From Thiotrichaceae bacterium (GTDB lineage: Bacteria; Pseudomonadota; Gammaproteobacteria; Thiotrichales; Thiotrichaceae), in assembly GCA_026991755.1 (NCBI GenBank), contig JALXAX010000051.1, forward strand, positions 1-64,000: 64,000 nt of DNA. Reading direction: 5' to 3'. Positions 40,956-50,572 of this stretch are shown here, one piece after another. The position numbers were made by a program, and so were the translations under genes. Under the pieces are notes generated by a model. That model was not told the DNA's origin. It ran no database searches and worked only from the letters and a program-made list of their open reading frames with translations. Every line of letters begins with the position of its first letter. Position 1 is the first letter of the stretch.

Positions 40956-41615
40956 TTAAGGTGTAACTGTTGTCAATCCTAACTGCAACCATGATTGCAT
41001 ACCTGCACGATACCAAAATAACTTTTCTTCAGGATAACCAATTTTGGAAAGGTTCCTAAGAGCCTTAGGTGATTGCCCACACCATGATCCATTACAAAAA
41101 AGCAATAAGCGACGGGCGTTACTAAAATCCCATTGACCTTCTTTCTCAGTTGCGCCTAATAGCTTCAGTATTTTTATCGTATGCTTACTCTCCAATCCCT
41201 TACTTAAAACAGTGAATGGAATATTGACTGAACCTGGGATAGTCCCTTTTTCGAACCAAGCAGGCATTCTTGCATCAACCAACAAGCCTTTATTATTTTT
41301 AACATCATTATCTAAGAATTTGAGTAACTCTAATTCACCAACCGTTTTAATACCTGGCGATAATTCAATAGGGTTAATACAAAACGGAGGGCACTCACGT
41401 GACGTTTTTGCAAAGCTATTGGTTAGCTTATGACTAGTATCTTGGTTACGCTCAATACGAACTGTTTTTCCGTTATGTTGAACATCAACATAAGGTATAT
41501 CAGCTGTTATTTTTACTTTGTTTTCTGCTTGTGAAACAGCAGGCACCAAAGATAGTGCAATAGTTAACACAGCCCCCAAACTCATCCAATAGGTATTTTT
41601 TTTATAATTTCTCAT
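40956..41615 (-). CDS. Periplasmic rhodanese-like protein with CPPFC motif
   Basis: 219 residues. A signal peptide of about 30 residues ends near VSQAEN. The rhodanese domain's active loop is LLFCNGSWCGQSP, with Cys at the catalytic site. An additional CPPFC motif lies near residue 75. Expected to handle sulfane sulfur or act as a redox sensor in the periplasm. I chose ATG 41615 (GAGGAA upstream). Sits in the GTPase-Roadblock operon, which links that system to sulfur chemistry; this link is inferred. Confidence 0.85.
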   Translation of the reverse strand: MRNYKKNTYWMSLGAVLTIALSLVPAVSQAENKVKITADIPYVDVQHNGKTVRIERNQDTSHKLTNSFAKTSRECPPFCINPIELSPGIKTVGELELLKFLDNDVKNNKGLLVDARMPAWFEKGTIPGSVNIPFTVLSKGLESKHTIKILKLLGATEKEGQWDFSNARRLLLFCNGSWCGQSPKALRNLSKIGYPEEKLFWYRAGMQSWLQLGLTTVTP

Positions 41616-41663
41616 GTCTTCCTCGCTCTGCCTCTGAATAAAGCTACTCACAGGCTCAATTAA

Positions 41664-41966
41664 TTACTCAGGAGCCTCTACAGACTTCTTCATCTCTTTT
41701 TCAACAGCTTGTTGAATTTCATCTTGCACTGAATCCGCAATAACGCCTTGAATTGAACTTTTCAAATCAAACAAATTACTGCTATCTGTTTCACTTTTTC
41801 CATTTTCAACAGGAGTAGTCGCCAGCTCTTCCTTTACTTCTACTTCGGCTGACGAATCAGCCGACCCTCTCAGCATGGTTGCATCCGATGCATGTGACGA
41901 ATAAAACCAATATCCACCAATAGCAAGCAATATGAACATAGCACCTAGCAGAAACACTTTATTCAT
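41664..41966 (-). CDS. Small membrane-anchored protein (100 aa)
   Basis: N-terminal span MNKVFLLGAMFILLAIGGYW, then an acidic, Ser/Glu-rich periplasmic part and a C-terminal helix (IQGVIADSVQDEIQQAVEKE). No family recognised. ATG at 41966 follows GAGAGG at good distance. Lies 13 bases after the receptor gene, 48 before the rhodanese start. Confidence 0.75.
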   Translation of the reverse strand: MNKVFLLGAMFILLAIGGYWFYSSHASDATMLRGSADSSAEVEVKEELATTPVENGKSETDSSNLFDLKSSIQGVIADSVQDEIQQAVEKEMKKSVEAPE

Positions 41967-41979
41967 GATCAACAACCTC

Positions 41980-43161
41980 TCACCTAGATCTCTTCATTAA
42001 TATTCTCATAGACTTTCTCAACAACTCTATTGAATGAGCCACATCAGCGACCTCATCTTTAGTATCAACTTCAATAGAAGTATCCATATCTCCTTGGCTT
42101 AGCTTTAACACGCTATCTTTTAAACTAACTAATGGGCGAGTTATTGAGTTTGAAAAGGTAATTGCCAACATTAAGGCTAATAATAATGCGGCCAGCCCTA
42201 TAGCAAGAAAAACGAGCAGATAGTCTTGAAGTGGCTGAAATAAAGCACTCTTAGATACAACACTAAAAAGGGTTCCTAAAGAATGTTCTTTTTCTTGGAC
42301 GGCAATGGGGTTGTAAACTAAAATATCATCAGCTGTTTCTATATAATCCAGCTTCTTTACTGCTTTCATCTGCTCAACTAGATCAGCCTTCTCTTTGAAA
42401 AGATTAGCCCCTGTATCCAAGTCATTTTTACCACCCCATCTCTTTTTCTCATCAGGGTGATAATAATAAAACCCCTGCTGATCAACAAAGAGAAGCTCCT
42501 CACCTGACGCACCCTGCTCTTTAATGATATCGATGATTTTATTTGCATCGACATTTAGAACTGCAACTCCTAATAGATCATCATTTTTATCATACACAGG
42601 GGTTGAATAACGAATAGTTGGTAAGTAAGGTTGAACAACTTCTCCTTTTTCTCTGTTTAAATCTAAACGAGAAATAAACAACTCACCCTTTTCAAGTTCA
42701 AGTGCATTGTTAAAGTAGTAGCGTGATGCTTTATTCTGTAAATGGGTGTCAGAGACATTTTGAGAATGCCCGTTTACCCTATCAATTCTTACAACTTCTT
42801 GCCCTTCTGCATCAATAAACCTCACTTGCGTATATATTTTTTTCTGCTCAGAAAACTTTTGCAAACTTGATCTTAAGTTACTCAGCAACAAACGCTGCGT
42901 TCGACTACCTGCTGGCTCTGAAGAGGACAAGAACAAGTGCAATGCGTTAGAATCACGTAAAAAGAAAAGATCACTTCCCACACCATCTAACAGGTTTTCA
43001 ATACGCTCTTGAATCAAGCTAACCTTATTAACATGAGAAGCTAGTACATTTTCTTTAAGCACTTTCGAGGTCGAGTACAAGCTATAACCTCCGATGAGAA
43101 CCACAGGCACAAGTGTTACAATAATCAGTACTAACAGTAGCTTATTTCTTATTTTATTCAT
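41980..43161 (-). CDS. Cache-HAMP receptor without output domain
   Basis: 393 residues. Membrane span 1 at about 8-28, a periplasmic double-Cache-like region (for example VRFIDAEGQEVVRIDRVNG, LLFVDQQGFYYYHPDE), span 2 near 310-338 and a HAMP domain (ITRPLVSLKDSVLKLSQGDM ... DEVADVAHSIELL). The protein ends right after HAMP, so it lacks kinase, GGDEF or chemotaxis output. The signal must pass to another protein, most likely the Roadblock/GTPase pair encoded upstream in the operon. Confidence 0.88.
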   Translation of the reverse strand: MNKIRNKLLLVLIIVTLVPVVLIGGYSLYSTSKVLKENVLASHVNKVSLIQERIENLLDGVGSDLFFLRDSNALHLFLSSSEPAGSRTQRLLLSNLRSSLQKFSEQKKIYTQVRFIDAEGQEVVRIDRVNGHSQNVSDTHLQNKASRYYFNNALELEKGELFISRLDLNREKGEVVQPYLPTIRYSTPVYDKNDDLLGVAVLNVDANKIIDIIKEQGASGEELLFVDQQGFYYYHPDEKKRWGGKNDLDTGANLFKEKADLVEQMKAVKKLDYIETADDILVYNPIAVQEKEHSLGTLFSVVSKSALFQPLQDYLLVFLAIGLAALLLALMLAITFSNSITRPLVSLKDSVLKLSQGDMDTSIEVDTKDEVADVAHSIELLRKSMRILMKRSR

Positions 43162-43230
43162 TCTTTTCCTTTTTTTTCCGTACCTAATATACAGCCGTAC
43201 TAATTATTTCTTAGTTAACTGCTTACCTGA

Positions 43231-43875
43231 CTATCCCACAATCAACTTAATCTGTTCGGCAAATTTTTCTCGTTCACCATCTGAATCCAGCTCAGCCTGA
43301 ATCAAAGAGACTAAGTGCTCTAGATTTTCTTCGTTTTGTACATGTTTTTGCTTCCATTGGTCACTACAGTCTTCTACAACAAAACGGGCAGCAGGCCCCA
43401 AGAAAGAAGTAAGTACCGCTGAGTATTGATCTAAAATTTTCTGCATGGAACCATTTGTCGGCACGACCAAAGCCGTACCTGTTGTAGACTCTAATGCTAA
43501 AGCCTGTGCTTCTTTTAACGCCGCCTCTTTTTTCTCTTCATCCAAAATATGTCTAATTTTTTCTGAAGCAGACTTTATTCCCATATGGATAAGAGGAAAG
43601 TTAATCTTTTTCTCTGTCAACAGAAGCGCAAAATAGGAGTCATGTAAACGAAAGGCAGCAAGATATTGGCTTGCTACAGAGAAATACATTTCGTTATGTG
43701 TTTTTTCTATGGATTCAAGCGCACTAAAAACCTGTTCAACCATTTCCGCTGTTTGCATCATTGATTCATTCTTATCTTCAGGAAAGGATGAGGCTAACTG
43801 TTCTCCATCTTTATAAAGAAAGGCATAATTGACTCCTCTTAACCTGCTGATATTTGTAATTACTTGCTCTAACAT
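43231..43875 (-). CDS. Roadblock/LC7-like protein (214 aa)
   Basis: The N-terminal part ISRLRGVNYAFLYKDGEQLA ... AAFRLHDSYFALLLTEK has the Roadblock/LC7 pattern: a strand with G-V and D/G-x-x-L-A-S. The C-terminal part (about residues 140-214: ILDQYSAVLTSFLGPAARFV) is a helical domain often found next to such proteins. Roadblock proteins act as GTPase-activating or scaffold partners of small GTPases (MglB with MglA, CvnB with CvnD). Lies between GTPase and receptor genes. Confidence 0.75.
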   Translation of the reverse strand: MLEQVITNISRLRGVNYAFLYKDGEQLASSFPEDKNESMMQTAEMVEQVFSALESIEKTHNEMYFSVASQYLAAFRLHDSYFALLLTEKKINFPLIHMGIKSASEKIRHILDEEKKEAALKEAQALALESTTGTALVVPTNGSMQKILDQYSAVLTSFLGPAARFVVEDCSDQWKQKHVQNEENLEHLVSLIQAELDSDGEREKFAEQIKLIVG

Positions 43876-43912
43876 GGTTTTAAATTACTCTGATGAATCT
43901 TATGACGGTTGA

Positions 43913-44923
43913 TTATATCCATTGCAACATATCTTCAATTTGCTGACTCAACGCAGGAACGGATGTTTTATGTAATGAAGCTACGCCTAATGAATGCTCA
44001 TCTTCTACAAAAACGGTCAGGTTATCGTCATCTGTTGCTCTAAGCATAATGCGATGTATTTCACCTAAATTAGCCACATCTTGAATAGCTGGCGTAATAC
44101 CCGATAAGAAAGCAATAAACTCATTTAAGTTTTCATCAAGAATAGTGGAATCGATGACTTCACCCATATCATTCGACAAAGAGACGCCTGTCACCCCATT
44201 AATCTTTGCTACTGCTGCCATTGATTTTTCAGTCAGCATGATTTTAGAACCCGATGCAGGAGCCACTGCCTCAACAGCGGGACTAGGTGTAGTTGACTCT
44301 TTCTTCTCTAACTCCGATGACTTCTCATTTTTGAGACTTGCAGTAAGAGGGAGGCTGCCTCCATGATCAGCGTTGGTTACACTAGCGCTGCTATTAGCTT
44401 TAGCTTGCTTCTGTTTTATCAGGCTGTTCACTAACCGATGAATATGCTCTTTATTTCGGGCATCAACCATCATCACATCAGCATCAATATTCAGCTCTTT
44501 AAGCCAAGTTTGATAATTTTCTATACTTGGTTCGCTTTTTATATCGGAGCGAGTAATACCTATAACAAAAGGCACTTCATCAACAAGGTCACGAAAATGA
44601 CTGGTGTAGTACTTTAAATCTCTAAAAGGATAATTCCGACAATTATCAAGCAAGAGTACTAAACCATGCGCTCCCTCTGAAATAATCTCCCACATAAAAT
44701 CAAAACGCTCTTGACCAGGCGTTCCATATACATGAGCCACATCTTCGTTATTAAGCTTGATAACACCGTAATCTAGAGCAACGGTTGTAGTTTGCTTTCT
44801 CTGGCTTGTTGTCAAGTCAGAGACAGGCGCATCCGTCTTTAGCGCTTTTTGATCCGTTAAGGAATTAATCGCAGTAGTTTTTCCAGCACCCACAGGGCCA
44901 GTAATAATTATTTTATATCTCAA
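43913..44923 (-). CDS. Small GTPase (COG2229/CvnD type) fused to a Roadblock/LC7 domain
   Basis: 336 residues from the TTG at 44923 (AGGA upstream; LRYKIIITGPVGAGKTT is the expected family start; a TTG at 44986 is also in frame). P-loop GPVGAGKT (9-16), switch II YGTPGQERFDFMW as in COG2229/CvnD proteins, then GLVLLLDNCRNYPF and an ITRSD in place of canonical NKxD. A Lys/Ser-rich linker leads to a C-terminal Roadblock-like domain (about 229-336: VAKINGVTGVSLSNDMGEVI). Having GTPase and Roadblock in one chain is unusual. First gene of the operon. Confidence 0.85.
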   Translation of the reverse strand: MRYKIIITGPVGAGKTTAINSLTDQKALKTDAPVSDLTTSQRKQTTTVALDYGVIKLNNEDVAHVYGTPGQERFDFMWEIISEGAHGLVLLLDNCRNYPFRDLKYYTSHFRDLVDEVPFVIGITRSDIKSEPSIENYQTWLKELNIDADVMMVDARNKEHIHRLVNSLIKQKQAKANSSASVTNADHGGSLPLTASLKNEKSSELEKKESTTPSPAVEAVAPASGSKIMLTEKSMAAVAKINGVTGVSLSNDMGEVIDSTILDENLNEFIAFLSGITPAIQDVANLGEIHRIMLRATDDDNLTVFVEDEHSLGVASLHKTSVPALSQQIEDMLQWI

Positions 44924-45300
44924 AACGTTGGATATTCCTATGATGATAGCCACTCTAACTGTACATAGTTCAACTTTGTAAGCCAATATTTGAACCTATT
45001 ATTGAACAGTATGTGCTAATTTATTCTAGTTTATGGGAATAGCTGAAAGCTTCACCCTATTAGCAATAATATCGAGTATTAATACTCTCTATGCTATAGC
45101 AAGATCCCCTTTTGATCAAAATTATACCTACGAAATGCTTTTAACCAAGAAACTCAGATAGATAAACACAATTTGAGATAAGCGTAGGAATTTTGCCGAT
45201 CAAGACAAGTGCTTAAATAAACAACATATAGATTAATAATTAGACAAATGGAATATTCATCCAAATGAATTCGGATAATAAATAGGGCTAATAAACAAGC
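44924..45300. other. Intergenic, nothing recognised
   Basis: About 375 AT-rich bases between the GTPase operon start and the yidD stop. It should hold the GTPase operon promoter. No repeat, RNA gene or ORF with a ribosome site was found. Confidence 0.4.
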
Positions 45301-45531
45301 TTATCTTGATTCTTTTTGCACTTCGGGGACTGGATCAAAGCCACCCTCACTCCATGGATGGCAACGTGAGATGCGACGTATAGAAAAGTATGCCCCTTTA
45401 ATCGCACCATGAGCTTTGATGGCATCGTGACTATAGCAAGAACAGCTCGGATAAAAACGACAGTTACTACCCAACATGGGGCTTAATACCAGTTGATAGC
45501 CCCTAATTAAAAATAGTAATATGTGTTTCAT
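45301..45531 (-). CDS. yidD: Membrane protein insertion efficiency factor YidD
   Basis: 76 residues. [23 protein letters not shown] and [20 protein letters not shown] are diagnostic. Helps YidC-dependent membrane insertion. I start at [12 protein letters not shown]; the longer frame overlaps hisI. Here it is away from the usual rnpA-yidC cluster. Confidence 0.93.
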   Translation of the reverse strand: MKHILLFLIRGYQLVLSPMLGSNCRFYPSCSCYSHDAIKAHGAIKGAYFSIRRISRCHPWSEGGFDPVPEVQKESR

Positions 45532-45538
45532 ATTGACG

Positions 45539-45928
45539 TTACTTATACAGTAGCTCTGGATCAATCAATGGCTCGGCATCAACCATCACTTCATCGCCCT
45601 TTACCACATTAAAAAAACAATTTCGGCGACCTGTATGACAAGCAGGGCCAGTCTGATCTACTTTGACTAATAACGTATCTTTATCACAATCAAAGCGCAA
45701 CTCTTTGAGCATTTGCACTTGTCCTGATGACTCTCCCTTACGCCAATAGGCTTGCCTTGAGCGCGACCAATAGCAGACTCTTCCTGTCTCCAGTGTTTCA
45801 GCAATAGATTGACGATTCATCCATGCCATCATCAGCACTTCCCCCGTATCATGCTGTTGCGCAATCGCAGGGATCAGTCCATCATTATTATAGGCTAAAT
45901 TATCAAGGGTTTCAGAGAGACTAGTCAT
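45539..45928 (-). CDS. hisI: Phosphoribosyl-AMP cyclohydrolase
   Basis: 129 residues. [37 protein letters not shown] and the Zn-binding [22 protein letters not shown] with CFFN are all present. Third step of histidine synthesis as a stand-alone HisI without a HisE domain. Confidence 0.96.
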   Translation of the reverse strand: MTSLSETLDNLAYNNDGLIPAIAQQHDTGEVLMMAWMNRQSIAETLETGRVCYWSRSRQAYWRKGESSGQVQMLKELRFDCDKDTLLVKVDQTGPACHTGRRNCFFNVVKGDEVMVDAEPLIDPELLYK

Positions 45929-45931
45929 CCG

Positions 45932-46297
45932 TTAGATAACCTGCCCTTCTGCTTTACGCACATAACCTGCATCATCACATTTCTGTAGATATTCTGCCCA
46001 GTTACTTTCTTGATTATCACCTAACTTACGCAAATAACCCCAATCGTATAAACCACTATCATGATTATCATCAAAGACCAACTTAATCGCATAGTTTCCT
46101 ACAGGCTCTATCGCTGTGATATTGATGTTTTCTTTCCCTAACTGCAAGGTTTCTTGTCCTGGGCCATGCCCCTGAACTTCTGCTGAGGGTGAAGACACGC
46201 GTAAATATTCACAGGATAGCTGATGCACTTCATCGTCTGGCCATGTCAACTCAAGTATGCGGGACTTTTGATTTAATGTAATGTTAATCGGGGTCAT
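45932..46297 (-). CDS. DUF971 protein (gamma-butyrobetaine hydroxylase-like N-domain)
   Basis: 121 residues. LELTWPDDEVHQLSCEYLRV and the end VFDDNHDSGLYDWGYLRKL are DUF971. It often lies next to hslUV, as here. Function unknown; possibly in iron-sulfur protein handling. Confidence 0.92.
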   Translation of the reverse strand: MTPINITLNQKSRILELTWPDDEVHQLSCEYLRVSSPSAEVQGHGPGQETLQLGKENINITAIEPVGNYAIKLVFDDNHDSGLYDWGYLRKLGDNQESNWAEYLQKCDDAGYVRKAEGQVI

Positions 46298-46329
46298 TCT
46301 GTTTTCCTTAATTTATGTACGAAGTATGA

Positions 46330-47664
46330 CTAGAGAATGTATCGACTAAGATCTTCATCCTCTGCCAACTGTCCCATTTTATCGTTAACTTGTGTTGCAT
46401 CAATGACCACTTCTGAAGGACCATTAGGTGACTCGAATAACGTTTCTTCTAATAGATGTTCCATCACCGTGTGCAAGCGACGAGCACCAATATTTTCAGT
46501 GGTTTCGTTCACTTTAAAAGCCGTCTCAGCAATTTGCTGAACGCCTTCTTGAGTAAACTCTAGCGTTACACCTTCCGTGGCTAACAAGCCAACATATTGC
46601 TCAGTAAGCGAAGCATCAGGCTCTACCAATATTCGTGCAAAATCATTAGCGGTTAACGCGGTCATTTCCACACGAATAGGCAAGCGACCTTGCAACTCAG
46701 GGATCAAGTCTGAAGGCTTAGATACATGGAATGCACCTGATGTAATAAATAAAACATGGTCTGTTTTCACCATGCCGTATTTAGTGCTCACCGTACACCC
46801 TTCAATAAGTGGCAATAAATCACGCTGAACACCTTCTCGCGAAACATCACCACCACCGTTAGCTTGACCTTTACGAACGACTTTGTCTATTTCATCTATA
46901 AAAACTATGCCATTTTGCTCAACATTAGATAACGCTTGTACTTTTAAGTCATCTTCATTGATCAGCTTATGAGCCTCTTCTTCCGTGAGGATTTTAAAGG
47001 CCTCTTTAATGGTAAGCTTGCGCTTTTTCTTATCTTTCTTACCCATGTTCTGGAACATGCCTTGTAGCTGGTTCGCCATATCTTCCATACCAGGTGGCGT
47101 CATTATTTCCACACTAGTTGGCCCCATGGCTATATCAATTTCAATTTCCTTATCATCCAGATCGCCTTCACGCAATTTCTTACGGAATTTTTGTCGTGCT
47201 ACCCCTTCCTCAGGCTTGTCCGTCGCATCCACATCAGTATTACTTGCTCTGGCGGGGGGCAATAAGATATCGAGAATTCTATCTTCCGCAGCATCTTCTG
47301 CACGGTTTTGCACTTTCTTAACTTCAGTTTCTCGCGTCATTTTGACTGACATATCGACAAGATCACGAATAATAGAATCCACTTCTTTGCCAACATAACC
47401 CACTTCTGTAAATTTAGTCGCTTCTACTTTTACAAAAGGTGCTTGAGCCAGTTTTGCTAATCGACGAGCAATTTCGGTCTTTCCAACACCTGTTGGGCCA
47501 ATCATCAAAATATTTTTCGGTGTTACCTCTTGGCGTAAGACTTCATCTAACTGCTGTCTACGCCAGCGATTTCTTAGTGCAATAGCTACGGCACGTTTAG
47601 CCTTATCTTGGCCAATTACATGCTTATCAAGTTCATGAACAATTTCACTCGGTGTCATCGACAT
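46330..47664 (-). CDS. hslU: HslU ATPase subunit of the HslUV protease
   Basis: 444 residues, AAA+. Walker [16 protein letters not shown], Walker B VFIDEIDK, pore motif YVGKEVDS, the I-domain between them, and a C-terminus ending LSRYIL that docks into HslV. Two bases after hslV. Confidence 0.97.
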   Translation of the reverse strand: MSMTPSEIVHELDKHVIGQDKAKRAVAIALRNRWRRQQLDEVLRQEVTPKNILMIGPTGVGKTEIARRLAKLAQAPFVKVEATKFTEVGYVGKEVDSIIRDLVDMSVKMTRETEVKKVQNRAEDAAEDRILDILLPPARASNTDVDATDKPEEGVARQKFRKKLREGDLDDKEIEIDIAMGPTSVEIMTPPGMEDMANQLQGMFQNMGKKDKKKRKLTIKEAFKILTEEEAHKLINEDDLKVQALSNVEQNGIVFIDEIDKVVRKGQANGGGDVSREGVQRDLLPLIEGCTVSTKYGMVKTDHVLFITSGAFHVSKPSDLIPELQGRLPIRVEMTALTANDFARILVEPDASLTEQYVGLLATEGVTLEFTQEGVQQIAETAFKVNETTENIGARRLHTVMEHLLEETLFESPNGPSEVVIDATQVNDKMGQLAEDEDLSRYIL

Positions 47665-47666
47665 GC

Positions 47667-48200
47667 TTATAGCTCCTCTATCGTGAGATTATTATTAGTA
47701 TAGATACAAATATCGCCTGCAATACCCAAGCTTTTTTCAACAATCTCTCTTGCTGATAGTTCGGTATTATCCAGTAATGCACGTGCCGCCGATTGTGCAA
47801 AAGGCCCACCTGAGCCTATAGCTATGAGGTTATCCTCTGGCTCAATCACATCACCATTACCCGTAATGATCAAAGAGGTCTCTTTATCGGCAACGGCTAA
47901 CAATGCTTCTAATCGACGTAACACACGGTCTGTTCGCCAATCTTTTGCCATTTCTACTGCTGAGCGCACAAGGTTGCCGTTATATTCTTGTAATTTACCC
48001 TCAAACCTTTCAAACAGCGTAAAAGCATCAGCCGTACCACCTGCAAAGCCTGCTATAACTTGATCATCATGTAATCTACGCACCTTACGTGCGTTACCTT
48101 TCATGACCGTATTACCCATCGTGACTTGCCCATCACCACCAATAACGACCTGATTTCCACGACGCACCGAAAGTATGGTTGTACCTCTATATTGCTCCAC
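47667..48200 (-). CDS. hslV: HslV peptidase subunit
   Basis: 177 residues, proteasome-like Ntn hydrolase. MEQYRG must be removed to expose the catalytic threonine of [29 protein letters not shown] and [15 protein letters not shown] follow. Forms the protease with HslU encoded next to it. Confidence 0.97.
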   Translation of the reverse strand: MEQYRGTTILSVRRGNQVVIGGDGQVTMGNTVMKGNARKVRRLHDDQVIAGFAGGTADAFTLFERFEGKLQEYNGNLVRSAVEMAKDWRTDRVLRRLEALLAVADKETSLIITGNGDVIEPEDNLIAIGSGGPFAQSAARALLDNTELSAREIVEKSLGIAGDICIYTNNNLTIEEL

Positions 48201-48287
48201 TCATGACTCCGTATAAATATGATGAAGGTGATATTCTCGAATACTTCAATGTAGGGGGTTGTTAGCTTCATTTCAAGTCAATATATT

Positions 48288-48452
48288 AAAGGCATCTCTA
48301 TTAATTCTGGTCGGAGTTGCTGTGAGATAGAATTTGTTAGATTTTTGATAGAAAAGTTAGCAATAGCCGTAGCTATTGGTCACTTTTATAGCAAAAATAT
48401 AGCAGATTCTAGCCTCAGCAAAACGAACCATGAATTAATAGAGGTGCCCTTA
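48288..48452. repeat. Repeat family C, copy 2
   Basis: 165 bp, ends AAAGGCATCTCTATTAATTC and GAATTAATAGAGGTGCCCTT. Arms around TTTTTGATAGAAAAGT and ACTTTTATAGCAAAAAT enclose CAATAGCCGTAGCTATTGG (48361-48379). Between the divergent hslV and tonB-like genes. The remainder of 48201-48612 should carry their promoters but none is clear. Confidence 0.85.
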
Positions 48453-48612
48453 AGCTTTATTCATCCATATCATTAACCCCGCCCCCGAGATTGACACTTT
48501 AATTTAAGACATTAGTCCATATATCAGTTGCAGAATTTTTTTACTATTGCCTATGGTAAACTAAACTTTTGCTAACAGGATTGCTTGGTAAAGCGCACTA
48601 AACAGAAACGTA

Positions 48613-49497
48613 ATGAGTACTTTCACAGAACCACTTCGTACCACCAGCTCACTTGCTAAAACTATGCCATATGCTGCTTTCATGCATGCCTTGGTTATTT
48701 TTGGCATTGGTTATGGTATCCAATCAACTAGCTCGTTTAAGAACGCGACGTTACTTGATATATCTATCGTCAATACGCATTCCGATAAAGCACCAGAAGA
48801 AGCAGACTTCATCGCTCAAGCTAATCAAGAGGCTAGTGGAACAACCGATATAAAGAATCGTCCTCGTAGCATGATGGCTTCTGAAAACTTGCTTACGCCC
48901 GATGAAATATCACCATTAGAATCTACAAAATCCACCCCTAACAAACCTCCTGTATTACAACCATTGCTCTTAACGACTAAAGGGGAAACTTTCAAACGCA
49001 TCCCGAAACTGGAAGAGCAACCTGACACACAAGAACAAACGGATAATGCAGATGAAGTCATTGATGAGACACGTGAGGAAGCAAGGCTGGCAGCCGAATT
49101 AGCAAAAGATGAAGCCAATTATTCTAAAATGCCTAAAACTCGCTTCTTAAACTCAACCAATGCTAAAAGCTCGGTTGAAGCAATGTATATTGATGCATGG
49201 GCAAAAAAGATTGAACGTATTGGCACTACTAACTTCCCACAAGAAGCGATCAGGCTACGCAAAAACGGCAAGCTCATTATTAATGTGACCATCAACCAAA
49301 AAGGCAGGGTCGTTTCCGCACCTGAAATACAAACATCCTCTGGCTCACGCATCCTAGATAATGCAGCGCTACGCATTATTAAAATAGCGGCTCCTTATGA
49401 TGTGTTACCTAAAAAGGTTCGCGAGCAATATGATCAATTACAAATAACACGCACCTTTATTTTTGACACGGGCTATCACGACTTACGAACCGAGTAG
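48613..49497 (+). CDS. TonB family energy transducer
   Basis: 294 residues. An N-terminal anchor (MHALVIFGIGYGIQS), a Pro/Glu-rich spacer and a C-terminal TonB domain (IDAWAKKIERIGTTNFPQEA ... GKLIINVTINQKGRVVSAPE). Transfers proton-motive force to outer-membrane receptors. No exbBD nearby. Its place before algH-ruvX-pyrR-pyrB is the same as in Pseudomonas. Confidence 0.9.
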   Translation: MSTFTEPLRTTSSLAKTMPYAAFMHALVIFGIGYGIQSTSSFKNATLLDISIVNTHSDKAPEEADFIAQANQEASGTTDIKNRPRSMMASENLLTPDEISPLESTKSTPNKPPVLQPLLLTTKGETFKRIPKLEEQPDTQEQTDNADEVIDETREEARLAAELAKDEANYSKMPKTRFLNSTNAKSSVEAMYIDAWAKKIERIGTTNFPQEAIRLRKNGKLIINVTINQKGRVVSAPEIQTSSGSRILDNAALRIIKIAAPYDVLPKKVREQYDQLQITRTFIFDTGYHDLRTE

Positions 49498-49562
49498 TTA
49501 ATACTTAGGAAATAAGCTCGAAATACAGTAGTCTTAACCTATAAAGACAATAGAGTATTGCC

Positions 49563-50132
49563 ATGCAACAAGAAGACCTTCAATTACAAAACCAGCTACT
49601 AATAGCGATGCCAGGCATGGGCGACCCTCGCTTTGAGCATGCTGTAATTCTTGTTGCTCGCCACACACCCGAGGGCTGCTTTGGCGTTACTATCAACCAA
49701 CCTTCCGAGACAACATTGGGCGACTTATTTAATCACCTGAAAATCACATCCAATATAGGCTCAGAACTGGCATCAAAACCCATGTTACAAGGTGGCCCTG
49801 TACAACCTGAACAAGGTTTTGTCGTACACGATTCTGATCACATATGGGAAAACACATTACACATTTCTGATGACTTAGCGATTACCGCATCGAAAGATAT
49901 TTTAGCCGACATTGCTATTGATGAAGGCCCTGATAACTTTTTGCTGACACTGGGTTGTGCCAGTTGGTCTGCGGGTCAGATTGAAAGTGAAATGTTAGAT
50001 AATGCATGGCTTTCTTGCCCCACTGAATCTTCTATCCTCTTTGATACACCCTATCCGCTACGCTGGCAAAACTCATCCCAGTTACTTGGGATTGATGTCC
50101 GCATGATGTCTAACACCATCGGTCACGCCTAA
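49563..50132 (+). CDS. YqgE/AlgH family protein
   Basis: 189 residues. The N-terminus NQLLIAMPGMGDPRFEHAVI and FGVTINQPSETTLGDLF, LQGGPVQPEQGFVVH are diagnostic. Function unclear; named for an effect on alginate in Pseudomonas. Precedes ruvX in the conserved order. Confidence 0.95.
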   Translation: MQQEDLQLQNQLLIAMPGMGDPRFEHAVILVARHTPEGCFGVTINQPSETTLGDLFNHLKITSNIGSELASKPMLQGGPVQPEQGFVVHDSDHIWENTLHISDDLAITASKDILADIAIDEGPDNFLLTLGCASWSAGQIESEMLDNAWLSCPTESSILFDTPYPLRWQNSSQLLGIDVRMMSNTIGHA

Positions 50133-50152
50133 AACATCATGACGGTAAGATA

Positions 50153-50572
50153 ATGACTGTTTTAGCTTTCGATTTTGGACTTGCACGTACAGGAGTGGCT
50201 ATTGGCAATACCATAACGGGTGTTGTAACCCCACTTTGCACACTGATTAGCATAAACACCAAACCAGATTGGAATAGCATCTCTAAGCTTATCGAAGAAT
50301 GGCGACCACAAACACTGGTTGTAGGCATGCCTTATTTACTTGATGGTACCCATAGTGAAATGACAGAAAAAGCGGCAAAATTCAGCCGACAGTTAGAAGG
50401 TCGCTACTCACTCCCTGTCGACACTATTAACGAACAACTAAGCTCAATGGAAGCCGAGCAGCGTCTCAAGCAATCACGTCAAGCAGGCCGAAAAAAGAAA
50501 ATTAAGAAAGAGGAAATTGACCAGCTCGCGGCGGCCATTATCCTTGAATCATGGATAATGAAAAATGCATAG
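50153..50572 (+). CDS. ruvX: Holliday junction resolvase-like RuvX (YqgF)
   Basis: 139 residues, RNase H-like fold. VLAFDFGLARTGVAIGN has the first catalytic Asp; VVGMPYLLDGTHSEMTEKA and INEQLSSMEAEQRL follow. Implicated in 16S rRNA 5' maturation and recombination. Overlaps pyrR by eight bases. Confidence 0.95.
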   Translation: MTVLAFDFGLARTGVAIGNTITGVVTPLCTLISINTKPDWNSISKLIEEWRPQTLVVGMPYLLDGTHSEMTEKAAKFSRQLEGRYSLPVDTINEQLSSMEAEQRLKQSRQAGRKKKIKKEEIDQLAAAIILESWIMKNA

